From: an uncultured Actinomyces sp.
GTDB lineage: Bacteria > Actinomycetota > Actinomycetes > Actinomycetales > Actinomycetaceae
DNA: 7,009 bases
Direction: 5' to 3'
Assembly: GCA_937926415.1 (NCBI GenBank)
Contig: CALBAF010000467.1
Location: 1 to 7,009, forward strand
Position numbers and translations under genes: made by a program. The first letter of the stretch is position 1. Every line of letters starts with the position of its first letter. Below are positions 5,529-7,009 of this stretch, piece by piece. Under the pieces are notes generated by a model. The model saw only the letters and a program-made list of their open reading frames with translations. It made no database searches and was not told the DNA's origin.

Positions 5529-5541
5529 TACCATTGTGTCC
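5529..5541 (+). promoter_or_regulatory. Candidate leaderless promoter of the peptidase gene
   Basis: TACCAT at 5529-5534 fits the actinobacterial -10 pattern TANNNT and ends 7 nt before the ATG at 5542, so transcription would begin at or beside the start codon. No Shine-Dalgarno is present in the preceding 30 bases. No convincing -35 hexamer is seen at the expected distance. Confidence 0.5.
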
Positions 5542-6852
5542 ATGCACACAGAGTCGTACCTGCACCACGGACACACCGTTTACGAGCACCGCCTGGACGT
5601 TCCCCTTGATCACCTACGCCCCGCCGGCGAGGACAATCCGACGATCCAGGTTTTCGCGCGCGAGGTCGTGCGCAAGGGCCGCGAGGACGCGCCCTACGCG
5701 GTGTTCCTGCAGGGCGGCCCTGGCTACCCAAGCCCGCGTTTCGGCACGTTTACCGGCGGTTGGATGAATCGTCTCCTGCAGGATTACCGCGTGGTGCTCC
5801 TCGATCAGCGAGGCACGGGCCAGTCAACCCGCATGGACGCCCAGGCGCTCTCCCACTTGGACACGGACGAGGAGAAGGCCGCGTACCTGCGCCACTTCCG
5901 CCAGGACCAGATCGTGTACGACGCGGAGGCGCTGCGCCGCGAGCTGTGCGGGGATGACCCATGGACGACGCTCGGACAGTCTTTCGGCGGCTTCATCACG
6001 ACCTCGTACCTGTCGCTGGCTCCCCAGGGCCTGAAGGCCAGCCTGATCACGGGAGGCCTGCCCGGCCTCGTCCATGTGGACGACATCTACCGCCTGACGT
6101 ATGAGCGCACGGCGGCGCGCAACCGCGCGTACTTCCAGCGCCACCCGGGCGACGAGCGCACGGTGCGCGAGCTGTGCGCGCACCTGGCGGACACGGAGGA
6201 GACGCTGCCGACGGGCGAGCGCCTCTCCCCCGCGCGCCTGCGCATGATCGGCATGATGCTGGGCGGCCAGGGCAACACGGATCAGCTGCACTACCTGCTT
6301 GAGGGCCCGTGGACCTCGGTTCGAGGCCAGCGCAGGCTCTCGTCGCAGTTCTTGGCGGCGATCGGCTCGCAGGGGGACGTTGCGCCGATTTACGCCGTGT
6401 TCCAGGAGTACATCTACGCGTGCGCGACGCCGGACCTGGTGGGCACGGCGACGGGCTGGGCGGCGGATCGTCTGGCCGAGGAGATCCCTGGCTTCGCGAA
6501 GGACGCGAACCCCCTGGATGAGAGCGAGCCCTTCTACCTGACGGGCGAGCACTTCATGCGCCGCGTGTTCGACGAGGATCCGGGCTTGGCGCCGCTGAAG
6601 GGCGTCGCGGAGATTCTCGCGTCGACGACGGAGGCGGCCCCCGTGTATCTGCCGGACGTGCTGGCGCAGAACACGGTGCCGGTGGCTGCGGCCGTGTACT
6701 ACGACGACATGTTCGTGCCGCGCGAGCTGTCCGTGGAGACGGGTGAGCTGATCGGCGCTCGCCACTACATCACGAACGAGTACCAGCACGACGGATCCGC
6801 CTATTCGGGCGGAAAGGTTGTCTCTCACCTGCTTGACCTGCTCGCGGACTGA
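5542..6852 (+). CDS. Proline iminopeptidase-like alpha/beta hydrolase (peptidase family S33)
   Basis: This 436-residue enzyme, with no signal peptide, should act in the cytosol to release N-terminal proline (or another residue) from peptides. Seen in order are the oxyanion-loop motif QGGPG (57-61, commonly HGGPG), the family motif DQRGTGQST (88-96), the nucleophile elbow GQSFGG with Ser147 (145-150), a probable acid in YYDDMFVP (Asp388 or Asp389) and the probable catalytic His416 in YQHDGS. A helical cap fills about residues 180-340. Length matches the longer actinobacterial/Aeromonas-type enzymes rather than the ~310-residue type. A GTG at 5536 would add two residues, but the ATG fits the leaderless promoter better. 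Broader aminopeptidase activity cannot be excluded. Confidence 0.9.
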   Translation: MHTESYLHHGHTVYEHRLDVPLDHLRPAGEDNPTIQVFAREVVRKGREDAPYAVFLQGGPGYPSPRFGTFTGGWMNRLLQDYRVVLLDQRGTGQSTRMDAQALSHLDTDEEKAAYLRHFRQDQIVYDAEALRRELCGDDPWTTLGQSFGGFITTSYLSLAPQGLKASLITGGLPGLVHVDDIYRLTYERTAARNRAYFQRHPGDERTVRELCAHLADTEETLPTGERLSPARLRMIGMMLGGQGNTDQLHYLLEGPWTSVRGQRRLSSQFLAAIGSQGDVAPIYAVFQEYIYACATPDLVGTATGWAADRLAEEIPGFAKDANPLDESEPFYLTGEHFMRRVFDEDPGLAPLKGVAEILASTTEAAPVYLPDVLAQNTVPVAAAVYYDDMFVPRELSVETGELIGARHYITNEYQHDGSAYSGGKVVSHLLDLLAD

Positions 6853-6882
6853 TCCGCGCGCTCCCGATTGAAAGGACTGGCC

Positions 6883-7009
6883 ATGGCCACCTCATCAACC
6901 TGTTCTTGTCCGTGCGCCGGCTCGGTGGACCCGACGCGGGTCGCGGGGTTCGCGGCGGGCGTGGGCGCGACCGTCGCGTGGTACGCCCTGCCCGATTACG
7001 TGCGCTCGC
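6883..7009 (+). CDS. Unrecognised protein, N-terminal fragment with Cys-rich start
   Basis: An ORF opens at ATG 6883 and continues past the window edge, giving 42 residues. AAAGGA (6871-6876) lies 6 nt upstream, a good Shine-Dalgarno, and the gap from the peptidase stop is only 30 nt, so the two genes may be co-transcribed. The visible part starts MATSSTCSCPCAGS, with three cysteines within five residues, and continues into a hydrophobic stretch, RVAGFAAGVGATVAWYALPD, that could be a membrane segment or a buried helix. I do not recognise the family. The cysteines could bind metal or be incidental. Confidence 0.65.
   Translation, partial: MATSSTCSCPCAGSVDPTRVAGFAAGVGATVAWYALPDYVRS

Larger units (their letters stand above)
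5115..5541. other. 427-bp intergenic region, no gene
   Basis: This gap between azlD and the peptidase gene holds repeat cluster 3 (5200-5404) and the candidate peptidase promoter. Bases 5115-5199 contain only a weak ACGAA/TTCGT hairpin (5114-5127). Bases 5405-5528 show nothing recognisable. Frames crossing the region translate to a periodic 14-residue pattern on both strands, which is simply the 42-bp repeat read as protein, so I do not call a gene. Confidence 0.8.

Noticed and set aside
4960..5609. Repeat proteins encoded across cluster 3 (for example a minus-strand frame with repeated ETAIAFAG)
   Set aside because: The 14-residue periodicity follows from the 42-bp DNA repeat, appears in several frames on both strands, overlaps azlD or the peptidase gene, and has no ribosome binding site or family resemblance.

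Overview
The window is GC-rich with short intergenic gaps and several GTG starts. Protein style and gene content suggest an actinobacterium, plausibly of the Actinomyces/Schaalia type; this is inferred from composition and recognised families, not from a marker gene. No rRNA, tRNA, transposase or CRISPR-Cas genes are visible.

Layout. (1) Bases 1-185 hold the 3' end of a plus-strand gene that looks like the C-terminus of a DUF4440/SnoaL-like (NTF2-fold) protein. (2) Bases 186-735 are a convergent, gene-free gap with two unrelated phased short-repeat clusters, both with 19-bp periodicity, and then a strong hairpin terminator for the minus-strand operon. (3) Bases 736-3789 (minus strand) are a complete polar amino-acid ABC importer in the order binding lipoprotein, permease, permease, ATPase. 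The last three genes overlap. A large hairpin with a U-tract separates the binding protein from the first permease. (4) Bases 3790-4029 are a divergent promoter region. (5) Bases 4030-5114 (plus strand) are azlC and azlD, a two-subunit branched-chain amino-acid exporter with a 4-nt overlap. (6) Bases 5115-5541 carry a third repeat cluster: 21-bp cores spaced exactly 42 bp apart, in two opposite-facing arms about one dyad axis. (7) Bases 5542-6852 encode a cytosolic S33-family proline iminopeptidase. (8) From 6883 a new, unrecognised ORF with a Cys-rich N-terminus runs off the window.

Taken together the coding content is amino-acid economy: import of (probably acidic or amide) amino acids, export of branched-chain amino acids, and release of N-terminal proline from peptides. 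These families are ordinary. The part worth attention is the non-coding structure: three sequence-unrelated repeat families with the same design (short conserved cores at a fixed pitch, non-conserved spacers of constant length, and copies in both orientations), plus two genes (azlC and the peptidase) that look leaderless, with very similar sequences immediately upstream of the ATG.
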